In this document: positions 32,715 through 44,006 of the stretch, piece by piece
Layout of the letters: each line of letters starts with the position of its first letter
Numbering within the stretch: position 1 is the stretch's first letter
Assembly (NCBI RefSeq): GCF_902459505.1
Contig: NC_047086.1
Span: forward strand, 174,753,619-174,817,618
Length of the DNA: 64,000 nt
Source: Geotrypetes seraphini
Lineage: Eukaryota > Chordata > Amphibia > Gymnophiona > Dermophiidae
Direction of reading: 5' to 3'
Position numbers and translations under genes: made by a program
The notes under the pieces: generated by a model
The model's database searches: none
Told to the model about the DNA's origin: nothing
The model's input: only the letters and a program-made list of their open reading frames with translations

Positions 32715-33029
32715 ATAGTTTATCGAATCGCACAAGGCACCAGTGTACATCATAAAATTTAGGCCAAGAAAAACCAGGCCTAAACACCTGAACCTAACTT
32801 AGGTGCAGATCGGTTGTATTTTATAACAGTGTGCCTAACTTTTAGGAATGCCCTTAATCTGCCCATGCTCCTCCCCTTGCCATGTCCCCTTTTCAGATTC
32901 ATGCGCCAGAGCTGACTCGCATCATTTTATAGAATTCGTCTACCACATTGTGTAACTTCTAATTATTTCTAATTAGGATCAATTAGTTCTAATTAGCATC
33001 AATATTAGGTGTTACTTGCCAATTATCAT

Positions 33030-33430
33030 AGAAACATAGAGCATGACGGCAGAAAAGGGCTGATGGCCCAACAAGTCTGCCCACTCAAGAACCCTTCTTC
33101 CCTGGAGTATCTATCTTTTGAGCATAACTCTGTAGTACTCCCACCTGTTTGTCCCATCGACTCTTGAAGTCGAGCACGCTGCTGGCCTCGACCACCTGGC
33201 GTGGAAGATCATTCCATCGATCAATCACCCGTTCGGTGAAGAAGTATTTCCTGGTGTCACCATGAAATCTTCCTCCCTTAAGTTTTAGTGGATGCTCTCT
33301 TGTCGCCGTGGGACCCTTTAGAAAAAAGATTTCCTCCTCCACTTGAATGTGACCCATGATGTATTTCAATGTTTCTATCATGTCCCCCCCTATCTCTGCG
33401 CTCCTCGAGAGAATATAAGCCCAAGTAGGG
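33030..33430 (-). mobile_element. CR1 LINE 3' end (divergent subfamily)
   Basis: On the minus strand the frame 33441-33085 has GGDMIETLKYIMGHIQVEEE, then LKLKGGRFHGDTRKYFFTERV and WNDLPRQVVEASSVLDFK, the CR1 C-terminal signature. The 3' UTR at the left reads 'agaaacatagagcatgacgg'. The 5' end is cut at about 33430. Confidence 0.8.
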
Positions 33431-34177
33431 CTGCTAAACAATTAAGCTGTGCACACAAATTGGCTGTGCACACCAATTTGTACACAACTTATGGTGCTAT
33501 ATTCAGAATATGGGCATATGCCACTTACACGTGCTGTAACAGGATAGTGCTTTGTCTCCCTGCTGTCACTTTCACAAGTAAGTGTACACATATGCATATA
33601 AGACAATTTTCCGTACATTTATGACTGCAAAGAGTGTGTGAATGCAAGTGCCTAGTTTTGGAGCTGTCCGTCATATGATCAGATGCCTGGAGTATATTTA
33701 CAAAGTAATAATCTGCTTGTCGGAAATGACTTTTAAGTCACAGCTTAAATTGTTGGCAGACAAGCCACTGAAATTTGGAGAATACGTTTATTTGCAGATG
33801 CAGGAGCTAGCTTAAAAGTTTCTTTTTTTTTCTGTCTAAAACCAGCTTATTGTTCTACCGACCTGGACCTCATGTGCAATAATAAATCATAAGTTTTCAA
33901 CATCTTTTATATTCATTTATATTTTTCTCTAAGATATGTCTTGTGCTGCCAGATTTATGAGTAAACCTATAGTTTGGGGTGTGTGTAAATTATTTATGCA
34001 ATTTAAAAAATTAACAACCAATAACACTTGTCCAGTAAAGTGACCAATAAAAGAAAAGTAAAGAAAATTTAAAAAATGCCCAGAAATCTTAATTACTGAT
34101 TTACTTAAGTTGGCAATATAGGACAAAAATACAAACAAACAGAGGAATAAAACCGGGAAATAAGATATTAGGAACTA

Positions 34178-34304
34178 AGGGCCCCTTTTACAAAGACACG
34201 GTAGCAATTCACAACACAGCAAATGGAATGAAGCACATTCAGATTCTATGGATTTGTTGCATTTGCCACACCAATAATCGCTACAGTGGCTTTGTAAAGG
34301 GGCT
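34178..34304. mobile_element. Harbinger-type palindromic MITE
   Basis: A 127-bp palindrome with ends AGGGCCCCTTTTACAAAG and CTTTGTAAAGGGGCT, flanked by CTA (34175-34177 and 34305-34307). The centre is more diverged than in other copies. Confidence 0.65.
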
Positions 34305-34389
34305 CTAAATCTGAATGGTAAAGCATAGAAGGAAAAAAACAACCTATCTTGCTAGATTAAACTTTTTCAGAAATTCCATCTTCTACAGG

Positions 34390-34800
34390 AAAGGTTTCCA
34401 CATTGAGACCCAAATTCTGTAACCGGCACCTATTTCAGAGGCGCCCATCTAGCTCGAGTAACCAGCTCAATCAAGCTTTTTAATCAGTAATAATTGAAAC
34501 TTAGGCACCTATCAAGAAAGAGCGATTCTGCGACAAGGCGCCTCTAAAAATTTGGCGACCTTCAAAAAAAATAGGCACTATGCATGTTAGACGCCTTGTT
34601 GCAGAATCGCTGCTCTTATGCGTGCTTAAGCGCTCAGCTAGGTGCCTTTTAGTTGTGCCTAGAGCTGGCCTATTTCTTGGGCACCTCCAAAATAGGTTCC
34701 GCTTAGTGCGATTCATTCAACAGCACCCAATTTTGCTTGAATCGCGCTGAACAGTGCCTAATTAGGCGCCTACCTTTTGGATGATTCTTATAGAATTTGC
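34390..34800. repeat. Interspersed repeat of the 'TAGGCGCC' type
   Basis: Repeated phrases (ggcacct, ggcgcctac, gattctgcgacaaggcgcc and its mirror gccttgttgcagaatcgc) show foldback structure at 34515-34610. The same vocabulary occurs at 52640-52760 and 58985-59635. It looks like an old non-autonomous DNA element whose limits I cannot set. Confidence 0.45.
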
Positions 34801-36222
34801 CCTTGAGTCTTTTAGTGGCTAGAAAAGTAGTCCAATGAGATGGTTCAAAGAAAACATATTTCAATGATTGATATTTAATGGCCCTTTTACATGGGGGATC
34901 TACTGTAAGAGAAAAAATAGGTCTCGCAAAGATTGTTTCCTTCGTCTCTGGGTTTGGAAATCAATAGTTTAAAAAATAGACACGTTATTTTAAAACTTTA
35001 TTTGCCACTTCAAGTGAGAAGTTGCCAAAACTCCTTACCACCGCCCTCAAGGCAAGTATGACTGGTTCTATACGGAATGAAGAGAAATGCCTGGAAAAGA
35101 ATGCAGACTGCTATTTCCTGTAGAGAGCTCATCCTAGGACACGACCAGCTCTGATACCAGAGATCTCAGCTGCTAGCGAGAAGTTTGTATCAGCACGATT
35201 AGTCTCCGTAGAGAAGTCTGTACTAGAGTTATGTTCTAACAGTTGGCAGTTGATCTAGTTGCCTCCAGGAAGGAAGGGTTTGGCAAATATCCATGTCTTT
35301 CTAAAGTAAACGAACACAGACGTTTAAATACAGCCTGCAGTTCTAACTTACATTTTTATATGAATTATGGGCTGAATTCAGTTTTTTCTCCAGGACTCTG
35401 AGTATGTTTTCCTAAGTATAGTATTCTTTTTTTTTTTTTTTTTTACTAGGGATGTGCACATCCTCCCCTAAAATAATTGGATCATTTTCATATTTTCTGA
35501 ATTTTTACCACTTTTCATGTGCTGTTTTAAAAAATATTTTATAAAATGGTACCAGCCTTACACATCGGTTGTGTGTGTAAATGTTGCCTTTATTGGCACG
35601 AATGCAAGTGAGTGCGCTAGGCTTTATTCTGTAACAGAGTGCATGGGTGGTTTGGCACATAACTGCAAGGGGCATACATGTGAATGGAGGATGGGTGTGT
35701 CTTGGCTGTGATGCCTCTTTACGCGCATTACTAATAGAATCTGTAAATATGATGCGTAATATGGCGTACTTATACACGTTCACTTACAGCAGCCTAAATA
35801 TTGGCATGCCAACACAGCTTTCTGCTAGCATTCTATAATAGCTTAGGCATGCCCAGAAGCCATTATTGATTTGCAGTTAGTATGTGCCATTATGGCATCT
35901 TATTCAAGTTGCCAATTTATAGATATACTCCCAAGACCTTTTACACATGCGGATTGATTATGTGCATGTTAATTTGTTGGTGTACACATATATTGTACAG
36001 TACAAGCACTTTGTTTACCCATATATTTTAGGCATCCATATGAACGGAATGCACATTCACAAATATATACCTCTATTTTTTATTGGAGCTAGAGTAATAT
36101 TAGTTTGGGCTCCAGGTAGCCATACATTTTTCAGCACTTACTCCCATTCCTTCCCCCACCCTCCCACAGAGTTCATTTCTCCTGAGATGGCTTAGAGTGG
36201 AAGAGCGGCCAATTGTCTAGAA

Positions 36223-36398
36223 CAGACATGGACAACTCCGGTCCTCGAGGGCTGGAATCCAATTGGGTTTTCAGGATTTCCCCAACGAATATGCATTGAA
36301 AACAGTGCATGCAAATAGATCTCATGCATATTCATTGGGGGAAATCCTGAAAACCCAATTGGATTCCAGCTCTCGAGGACCGGAGTTGCCCATGTCTG
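36223..36398. mobile_element. hAT palindromic MITE
   Basis: A 176-bp element with ends CAGACATGGACAACTCCGG and CCGGAGTTGCCCATGTCTG. It is flanked by a perfect 8-bp duplication gtctagaa (36215-36222 and 36399-36406). It belongs to the same family as 23861, 36609, 51971 and 63176. Confidence 0.9.
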
Positions 36399-36608
36399 GT
36401 CTAGAACAATGCAAAGCAGCTTCCAAATCCTCTTTCATCTACTGGTGCTCCTGGTAACCTTGGACAGTAAATTAGTAAGACAGTTTCCCAGGTTCTAAGG
36501 CTGCTGCATTAACCTCTAGGCTGCTCTTCCACTCCAAGGCTCTCTCTATGTTAGGGGATGTACATTTCCTAAAATCTGATCTTTCCTTTCTGAGCACACT
36601 GCTAAGAT

Positions 36609-36781
36609 CAGGGGTCTCAAAGTCCCTCCTTGAGGGCCGCAGTCCAGTCGGGTTTTCAGGATTTCCCCAATGAATATGCATGAGATCTATGTGCATGCAC
36701 TGCTTTCAATGCATATTCATTGGGGAAATCCTGAAAACCCGACTGGATTGCGGCCCTCAAGGAGGGACTTTTAGATCCCTG
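36609..36781. mobile_element. hAT palindromic MITE inside an L2-like LINE
   Basis: A 173-bp element starting CAGGGGTCTCAAAGTCCCTC and ending TTTTAGATCCCTG. It is flanked by gctaagat and gttaagat (36601-36608 and 36782-36789, 7 of 8). It splits L2 coding sequence. Confidence 0.85.
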
Positions 36782-37047
36782 GTTAAGATCTTCATCCACA
36801 CTCTCATCACCTCATGCCTAGACTACTTCAACTTACTTCTCACAGGTCTTCCGCTAAACCATCTCTTTCCCCTTCAATCTGTTCAGAATTCATATTTTGT
36901 CTGCATGTTCACCTTACCCCTCTCCTCAAGTCACTTCACTGGATTTCTGTTTCCACATATACCGTAGTTCAAGCTCCTCTTATTGACCTACAAATGTATT
37001 TACTCGGCAGCTCCTCAGTATCTCTCCTTTCTTGTTTCTCCCTATAC

Positions 37048-37440
37048 CAGTGTTATCACAAACTGTGTGCCGCGGCACATTAGTTTGCTGCCTGAGATTT
37101 CAAGTGTGCCGCGAGATGGGGAGGAGGAGAGGTGTTGGCTGACTACCTACAGGATGTGCCCCTCGCAGCGAGAGGTACATCCTGTAGGCGGTCAGCTGCC
37201 GCTAGTGCTTGTCCTCCTCCCTGGCGTCTCTCGTCCTTTCTGTGCATCTTCTTTTGCAGCACCCCTCCCCCCCCCCCGGTGACTCAGGGCCCCAAATGGA
37301 GGGCATAGCATGGATGTCAACGTGATGATGTCATGCATGCACGTGACATCATCACATCAACATTTGCGCACTTCCAGGTTCCATCGAGTTGGGGCTGCCG
37401 GTTTAGTGTACTGCCGCTCGCATAATTTGTGAGACCACTG
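37048..37440. mobile_element. hAT element of the 'ACAAACTGTGTGCC' family
   Basis: Ends CAGTGTTATCACAAACTGTG and ATAATTTGTGAGACCACTG. The flanks ccctatac and ctcttaac agree at only 5 of 8 positions, but the L2 similarity resumes on both sides. Related copies with perfect duplications are at 44476-44802 and 57437-58273. Confidence 0.7.
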
Positions 37441-37528
37441 CTCTTAACTCTTGCCCAGGAACTCCATTCATTGGGTAAGTATCTCCTGTTTATACCCTTA
37501 TCCTCTACTGCCAGCTCCCAGGCCGCTG

Positions 37529-38112
37529 CCGCTGTAACGGGCCATGGTGCGCCCTCACCTGGAATACTGCGTCCAGCACTGGTCGCCATACATGAAGAAG
37601 GACACGGTACTACTCGAAAGGGTCCAGAGAAGAGCAACTAAAATGGTTAAGGGGCTGGAGGAGTTGCCGTACAGTGAGAGATTGGAGAAACTGGGCCTCT
37701 TCTCCCTTGAAAAGAGGAGACTGAGAGGGGACATGATCAAAACATTCAAAATACTGAAGGGAATAGACTTAGCAGATAAAGACAGATTGTTCACCCTCTC
37801 CAAGGTAGGGAGAACGAGAGGGCACTCTCTAAAGTTGAAAGGGGATAGATTCCATACAAACGTAAGGAAGTTCTTCTTCACCCAGAGAGTGGTAGAAAGC
37901 TGGAACGCTCTTCCAGAGTCTGTTATAGGGGAAAAACACCCTCCAGGGATTCAAGACAAAGTTGGACAAGTTCCTGCTAAACTGGAACATATGCAGGTGA
38001 GGCTGGATGCATTTAGAGCACTGGTCTTTGACCTGAGGGCTACCGCGTGAGCGGACTACTGGGCAGGATGGACCACTGGTCTGACCCAGCAGCGGCAATT
38101 CTTATGTTCTCC
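37529..38112 (+). mobile_element. CR1 LINE 3' end inside an L2-like LINE
   Basis: The frame 37544-38050 encodes HLEYCVQHWSPYMKKD, ERVQRRATKMVKGLEELPYS and FSLEKRRLRGDMIKTFKI, followed by FFFTQRVVESWNALPESV: the CR1 C-terminus. The tail ends in TTCTTATGTTCT (38099-38110). The frame is almost entirely open, so it is a young copy, and the youngest layer of this nest together with the hAT elements. Confidence 0.9.
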
Positions 38113-38419
38113 CAACTCCTTCCCTTGTACTTTGCTGCACCATGTACCTGGATCAAACTAACTGACTCCGTATGTCAGGCTCTATCTCTGGCAGTATTCA
38201 AATCCATGGTAAAAGCCCACTTTACTGAAGCTGTTTTTAAGTCCTAACTGCAACCCATATCCATATCTGTTTGTCATTCCCTTTATAGTTCCCTTACCTG
38301 AGCAGCATGTATAGATTTGCCCTTTTTGTTCTTTGCTTGTCACTCTATTTGCTTGCAATGAAAATGAGGAATTAATAGCTCCGGTATGTCTCCAATTGCT
38401 ATTACAAATAGGCTCTGTC

Positions 38420-38680
38420 ATTCAAAAGTGTTACTACAAGTTGCGAATGATACAATCAATTTCATCCTTACTAGAGCCTCATCCCTTAATATTTTGATTC
38501 ACTCTCTCATCGCTACATATCTAGACTATTGTAACACCCTATATCAGGGAATTACAGAAAAAGAACTCCGAAGATCTACAGGTAATTCAGAACACTCCAG
38601 TAAAACCCCTATCACAAGACAAAAAATATGATTACGTCACCCCCACTTTTAATTTTGGCTCAAATTTCGGAAAGGTGATA
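38420..38680 (+). pseudogene. L2-like ORF2 fragment
   Basis: The frame 38386-38631 has LIHSLIATYLDYCNTLYQGI, the L2 block (H.LITSRLDYCNSLL.GL). Only the middle of the C-terminal half remains. It may be a separate insertion from the L2 copy just upstream, since the order of blocks goes back. Confidence 0.65.
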
Positions 38681-38863
38681 CAGAATTTAAGTTTCTTCAT
38701 ATCAATACAGAATTCAAAAGGAGAAGTAGCAAATATTATACTGTACGAGGGGGTGCTGAAAAGTTGTCAGCCCAACCAAGAAGAGAATGACATGGGTACG
38801 GTTCAATCAATGATCTGAAACAATGTCTAAACATAGAATTTTGTTTCTGCAACTTGGCACTTA

Positions 38864-38999
38864 CCCCCTCCGCTAGCGTTTTTTAGCGCCAGCCGTGGCG
38901 GTAACAGCTCGGACGCTCATAGGAATTCTATGCGCTTTGGAGCTGTTACCATGGCGGTCAACACTAAAAACGCTAGCGCAGCTTTATAAAGGAAGGGGG
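38864..38999. mobile_element. PIF/Harbinger MITE inside a mariner-type element
   Basis: A 136-bp palindrome with ends CCCCCTCCGCTAGCG and CGCTAGCGCAGC...GGGGG, flanked by TTA (38861-38863 and 39000-39002). The uninterrupted relative at 28104 shows the empty site 'ggcacttaacgag', which confirms the 3-bp duplication. Confidence 0.85.
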
Positions 39000-39074
39000 T
39001 TAATGAAATAAGAAAACACTCTTTTCAGCTAATGTGACAAAAACTTCACAGTTCTTAGGTACTCTCCATGCTCA

Positions 39075-39436
39075 AGCTATTTAAGAGGGGGGACATGATC
39101 GAAACATTCAAGGTACTGAAGGGGATAGACTTAGTAGATAAGGGCAGGTTGTTCACCCTCTCCAAGGTAGGGAGAACGAGAAGACACTCTCTAAAGTTGA
39201 AAAGGGATAGATTCCATACGATTATAAGGAAGTTCTTCTTCACCCAGAGAGTGGTGGAAAACTGGAAAGCTCTTCCGGAGTCTGTCATAGGGGAAACCAC
39301 CCTCTAGGGATTCAAAACAAAGTTAGACAAGTTCCTGCTGAACTGTAACGTACCAGGTAGGGCTAGTCTCAGTTAGAGCCGTCGCGTGAGCGGACTGCTA
39401 GGCACAATGGACTACTGGCAATTCTTATGTTCTTAT
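39075..39436 (+). mobile_element. CR1 LINE 3' end
   Basis: The frame 39068-39307 encodes GDMIETFKVLKGIDLVDKGR, then FFFTQRVVENWKALPESVIG. It ends with ATTCTTATGTTCTTATT. It is strongly 5'-truncated. Confidence 0.85.
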
Positions 39437-39844
39437 TCAGTTTGTTAATTAAGAAGTGTTGATTTGTAAATTTATTTTGTTTCTTTGTTAAATACAGCAG
39501 TGTAATTTTTGATTAGTTCTCTTGTTCAGTGCTTAAGGCTTCATGACTCAGTGAATAAATCAGATGTAAAAGAGAACAATTATTTGTACTTTTGGGTTCC
39601 GAGGACAAGGGGAGGGGGAGGGGAGGAGACCTAGGTGCAGATATTTTGGCCTGGTTTTCATTGGCCTAAACAGATGCACCTAAATGTTAGTCACGCCTAC
39701 AGGTGCTAAGCATGATTCTATACATGGCAAGTGCCGTATAGAGAATCATGCTAAGCGCTGTTCTAGAGGGCGCAAATTGTTTTAGACATGTCTATAATTT
39801 GGGTGTAAGTGTGGGCTGTGTGGCATTTAGCGCATATTAAATGT

Positions 39845-40145
39845 ATTAGTGAAAGCAATAAAAACTTACCTCTTCCGATAAATCCAGTCACTCCCTTCTA
39901 ACCATATGTATTCTAATTTATGCTGAACTAGGTCCACTCTTTTTGTTAATTGAAGATGGAAATAACCATATGTTAACTTAAAATGACCAAATTGTATGCT
40001 AAACTTGACTCTGTAAATATTACGTTACTGTGCACATGTAAATTCATAATTTGTTTGTCTATGCATTATGTATGTCAGCCTTGTTACCCATTTTGAGCTC
40101 ATTGGGGAGGACGGGATATAAAACTAACCAAAGAAAGAAAGAAAA
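39845..40145 (+). mobile_element. L2-like LINE 3' end with (AAAG)n tail
   Basis: It starts in the last ORF2 codons ('aaaacttacctcttccgata') and runs through a UTR with 'ttgttacccattttgagctc' and 'gggatataaaactaacc', then AAAGAAAGAAAG at 40127-40145. Confidence 0.6.
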
Positions 40146-40334
40146 ATAACGCTCAGAATTAAGGAAGTTGATTGGTTGGGCTGAGAACTTTTCAGCATCT
40201 CCTCAGAGGTGACTCTTTAAAGGAGACCAAGACATGTGAGCCTATTTCTGTAAAACCTTTAGTTACAGTGCAAGCACATTCACAATACAGTTCTTAAACT
40301 GTTACTGCATGGGATTAATAAACAAGATTTGGAG

Positions 40335-41358
40335 CATATGAGGGACATTTTCGATAGAACATCAAAGCCTGAGTTTGGATGTTTTGGAAAAAAGTCCAGA
40401 AATCCAGTAGAGAAAATGTCCATTCTCAAAATAGCAAGACGTCTGTTTGTTTTGTTTTTTTTGATGACCTATATAGACGTTTTGGTCCTTAGTACATCTA
40501 TCTTTTTTTGGCCATTCTCGAATATAAATACGCCCCCATGAAAAACGCACAAAAGCAAGTTTACGTCTAGGCATTCGTAGCAAACTGTTCAGAATTTCAC
40601 GTTAAAAGTCCCAGGTATAGGTGTCGCTGTATCTTGCTTATATTGTATGGTGAACCCTCCAAACTTCCCCCACCCCTAACTTACTGTACCTACCTGTACA
40701 CCACAACAATAGCCCTTATGCCTGCAGGTGTCATCTTAATATAGGTACAGTAGGATTTTGAGGGCTCACCATACAATATAAGCAAGATATGGTGACATCT
40801 GTACCTGGAACTTTTAATGTAAAATTCACTACAGTACTTAGAAGAGCCCCTCTGCTCTCTGGGCTCAAATATCTGTGTTAACATCTGAAGTTGCTTGGGC
40901 TGAGAACTTTTCAGCACCCCCTCGTAATACATGCTAGGACGTACTGTTTTTTTTAACATCTTTGGGTGGTGGGAAGGGGGTTGGTGACCACTGAGGGAGC
41001 AAGGGGGGGGGGGAGGTCATGTCTTAATCCCTCCAATGGTCATCTGGTCAGTGTGGGCACCATTTTAGCATTTAGATGCTTTTAAAACAGGTCTAGCTCC
41101 AAACGCCCAGGATCTTTTGTTAAAGGTTTGATTATGCCTGATGAGTGTCTTAAGTCCTATGACTCCCCAATACACACCTCTAATGCCCCCTTAAGATTTG
41201 GACGTACTGGGGACAAAACAACCAGAAAGACATCTAGAAAGTCTGTTTTGAGAATGCCCACTTGGACGTTTTGACTAGTAAGATGTCAAAGTGCTGGTTA
41301 TGCTGCCTTTTGGATGTCTATCTTTAAAAAAAAATAAAAAAAATGAGCCCCTATGTCT
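40335..41358. mobile_element. Long inverted-repeat DNA element, copy B
   Basis: The inner arms 40607-40665 and 40757-40817 are reverse complements ('ttgcttatattgtatggtga' and mirror). The outer ends are 'gggacattttcgatag' and 'aaaaaaatgagcccc'. Blocks are shared with copies A (5700-7410) and C (47335-48095). A 36-bp mariner end lies inside at 40889-40924. It has no coding sequence. Confidence 0.55.
40889..40924. mobile_element. Solo right end of the mariner-type family
   Basis: The text 'tgagaacttttcagcacccc' followed by CTCG and TA is the right terminus of the family at 28104. No matching left end is visible nearby in the same element. Confidence 0.6.
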
Positions 41359-41359
41359 C

Positions 41360-42440
41360 TTTTATCCCTCATATATTTTTTTTCTGTATTACCTGACATT
41401 TTCAATATCCTACTTAAGTCAGATAATTGAGTCTCTATTGTTCTCCAAATGAGATCTCACTAATGAGATGCCCAGGGATGTTATCATTTCCATCATTCTG
41501 CCTCTCTAGTCTCTCCTTGCAGAGATGTTCATTCCCTGTGCCTTGGGTACTTTCTGCCACTCTTAGCAGGGGGACTGTATAGAAAGAGAATACAGAAGTG
41601 TCCTGAAAGAGCTGCTGTTTATGTCTTTTTCCTCACACTTGTCAGGGTACCTCAGCTCTTCAGTTGATTGATTACTTAATAAATGAATTGTATATCCGCC
41701 TTTCTCCGCAGCACCATCATTTTAGAGAAAACAGCTGCTTCCTGTTGCTCTCATTGAGCAACTATGAGTGATAGCTCAATATATTTTTCATTAAGTGAAG
41801 ACTTGGAGTCTGTGGACTTTAATCCTTAGATGGAAATTGAGATACGCAGGATTTTCAGTAAATTATGCAGCACATAGAGTTATTTATCCAAACGGCACTC
41901 AATTTTTGTATATAAATGTTCTTGTGAGGTTCACCAATCAAACTCTCCCCAAGATATATCTCAAGCTCAATATATATCTCAAACTCCCAGTCCTCACCTC
42001 TAATGTAGCTCCTCAGAAGTACCACCTGGGCTCAAAAGCTTTCACAGCCCTAGGCTTTATGTACTACCTCCTCACTGGAGCCATTATCAATGCTTTACAA
42101 ATTGGGATGAATGACTTGTCACAAACCAAGAGATGGCCTTTCTCATATGTTATGGTAACATGGCCCAACTCAAAATTTGGAAGCCACATGCAGCTTTCCA
42201 GAGCCATCTGCGTGGCTCATCTGTATCTCTAACAAACAAATTTAATGCAAATACTTCACATATTGCATTTCATACATAATGATTTCAAGATGGTCTACAA
42301 AATCAAAGGGAAAAAAAACTAAACAAGAAACATAATAAAATGAAGTTAAAAAAAAAACTAAATAGCATACAAAGTTACAAGAATCAAAAACTTTAGAGAA
42401 GGAGGCATAGGATTAAAATGCAAGATTCTAATATCAGCAC
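41360..42440. other. No gene recognised; one 145-codon open frame
   Basis: A frame at 41795-42232 is open for 145 codons with hydrophobic patches (FTALGFMYYLLTGAIINALQ). It has no domain that I recognise, no exon-like borders and no upstream signal. It could be a decayed repeat or chance. The rest is AT-rich. Confidence 0.3.
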
Positions 42441-42454
42441 TATCCTCCCCACCC

Positions 42455-42605
42455 CACCCTGTTACAAAACCATAGTGCATTTTTTAGCACCGGACATGGT
42501 GGTAACAGCTTTGATGCTCATAGGAATTATATGAACGTCGGCGCTGTTACCACCGCGGTTGGTGCTAAAAACCGCGCTATAGTTTTGTAAAAGTGGGGAA
42601 CGGGT
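42455..42605. mobile_element. Harbinger-type palindromic MITE
   Basis: Arms TACAAAACCATAGTGCATTT and complement ending CTATAGTTTTGTAAAAG surround the centre 'gctcataggaattatatgaa'. It has the same design as 10699 and 30906. The target duplication is unclear. Confidence 0.6.
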
Positions 42606-43304
42606 ACATATTAATAGCATTTTGTTGCGTAGTGTACAGAGCTAAAATGGTTGCGGTTCACTGAATTTTTGGTGATAATGCCCTTGTTTCTATGCAAATA
42701 CTTCAAAATCAATTTCCGCATCCAACCAGTAGTCTCTTTTCTGGATCCAGGATTTGGAGATGAGGTGTCATGATGAGTTCCAATAAATCAGAGCATTGTC
42801 TTACTAGATGACATCAAAGCCCGGAATTAGCCTCAGGGACTTGAGATGCAATGACTGAGTTAGACTAGAGGGATCATACAGCTTTTTTTAAAAAAAAAAA
42901 GTTAAAGAAAAATCCTGAAGACTTATGACAAGCAGAATCTTCAAACTATCTGGAATCGAACAGGTGATTGCAAGCAAAGGCTTTATGATGCATATCACGC
43001 AGTGCCCAGAGCTATCTGGCAGCTGATAGCAAAGGATACTGGGATTGAATGAACAGTCTCAGTACTGCAGGCTTGAGCTTTCTTTGCACAATCTATTTAT
43101 AAAAAAAATTGAAGACTTCAGTTATCCATCAAAAAGATCTTGGCAAAATAATAAAGGAGAAAATTAACTGGTATTTCCTTTAATCTACCAGTGTGGATTT
43201 AACATAAATTTCTCTTTGTCATTTGGTTATAAGTCTTATTCTGTCCCTTTCCTTAAATGTTTCATGCAGTTGGATATTCAAAGTACTTGGTCAAAATACT
43301 TTTA

Positions 43305-43459
43305 GGCCCCCTTTTTTCAAGCCGTTTTAGGGTTTTTAAAAAATCGTTGGCCGCTGTGGTAAAAGCTCCGATGCTCATAGGAATTCTACGAGTTTGAAGC
43401 TTTTACCACAAAGGCTGGTGATAAAAAAAACTCTTAACGCAGCTTGATAAAAGGGGGCC
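43305..43459. mobile_element. Harbinger-type palindromic MITE
   Basis: A 155-bp palindrome with ends GGCCCCCTTTTTTCAAGC and GCTTGATAAAAGGGGGCC and centre 'gctcataggaattctacgag'. It is flanked by TA on both sides. The third target base differs between the sides. Confidence 0.65.
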
Positions 43460-43961
43460 TAAAAGTACAAATACATGTATATTTTAATTCTTAAGTATAT
43501 AAATGTAAAAGTGCAGGAAGAACACATGTAAAAAATATACTTAAGTGAAAATAAAAATATAATACTTTTTAAGTGAAAAGTAACAGTTCTGCAACTACAA
43601 TGAATGCATCTTTTGTTAATGTTTTTATCACAACAACTACAAATCAATCTACTTTGTTTTTAGTAAAACAAAATGTTGAAAATGGATGTCACTCAAGTGA
43701 GTGTGCACTAGCAGAAAATGGAATGTTCAGTCTGATTTTTTAAAAGTTCCTTTAAATCAGGCCAGGCTGCATTATTACAGATGCCTTTTGATTGGATCTA
43801 CAGATATTGATTGAGGGAATTTCTGTCTGAAACACTTGACTTCCTTAGAGCAAAAAATGCTTTATCATCATTGCTACAAAGCAAGAAGTAGAGATGTCCA
43901 AAACAAGGCTGGTGGACTAAATTTATTTCACGTCTCTTTTTATTAATTCGAAAACCCAATG

Positions 43962-44006
43962 ACTCGACATGTACATGTTTCGGCCAAGATGGCCCGCTTC
44001 AGGAGT
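43962..44006 (-). ncRNA. Hammerhead-ribozyme-like motif, copy 2
   Basis: Read on the minus strand: ACTC (stem I), CTGAAG core, hairpin GGCC-ATCTT-GGCC (stem II), GAAAC, palindromic ATGTACAT (stem III), GTC (a cleavage-site triplet), then GAGT pairing with the opening ACTC. The architecture matches a type I hammerhead with a very short stem III. The base after CTGAAG is C where A is expected, so it may be inactive. All three stems differ in sequence from copy 1 yet still pair. Confidence 0.5.

Larger units (their letters stand above)
36540..38290 (+). mobile_element. L2-like LINE 3' region interrupted three times
   Basis: Coding blocks in order: LKSDLSFLS (about 36570), LITSCLDYFNLLLTGLPLNHL (36805-36870), LLKSLHWISVS (36930-36960), APQYLSFL (37010-37035) and ALSLAVFKSMVKAHFTEAVF (38180-38245). 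These follow the usual L2 ORF2 C-terminal order. Insertions are a hAT MITE (36609-36781), a hAT element (37048-37440) and a CR1 copy (37529-38112). Confidence 0.75.
38746..40205. mobile_element. Tc1/mariner-type element interrupted by later insertions
   Basis: The left end CGAGGGGGTGCTGAAAAGTT follows TA (38744-38745). The right end 'ctgagaacttttcagcatct' is at 40181-40200. Compared with the 209-bp copy at 28104-28312, the inside has gained a Harbinger MITE (38864-38999), a CR1 3' end (39075-39436) and an L2-like 3' tail (39845-40145). Confidence 0.65.

Noticed and set aside
37544-38050. A 168-codon open frame
   Set aside because: It is the CR1 C-terminal coding region with its typical 3' tail directly after it.
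41795-42232. A 145-codon open frame
   Set aside because: No recognisable domain, exon borders or composition shift. It is best kept as an unassigned frame rather than called a gene.
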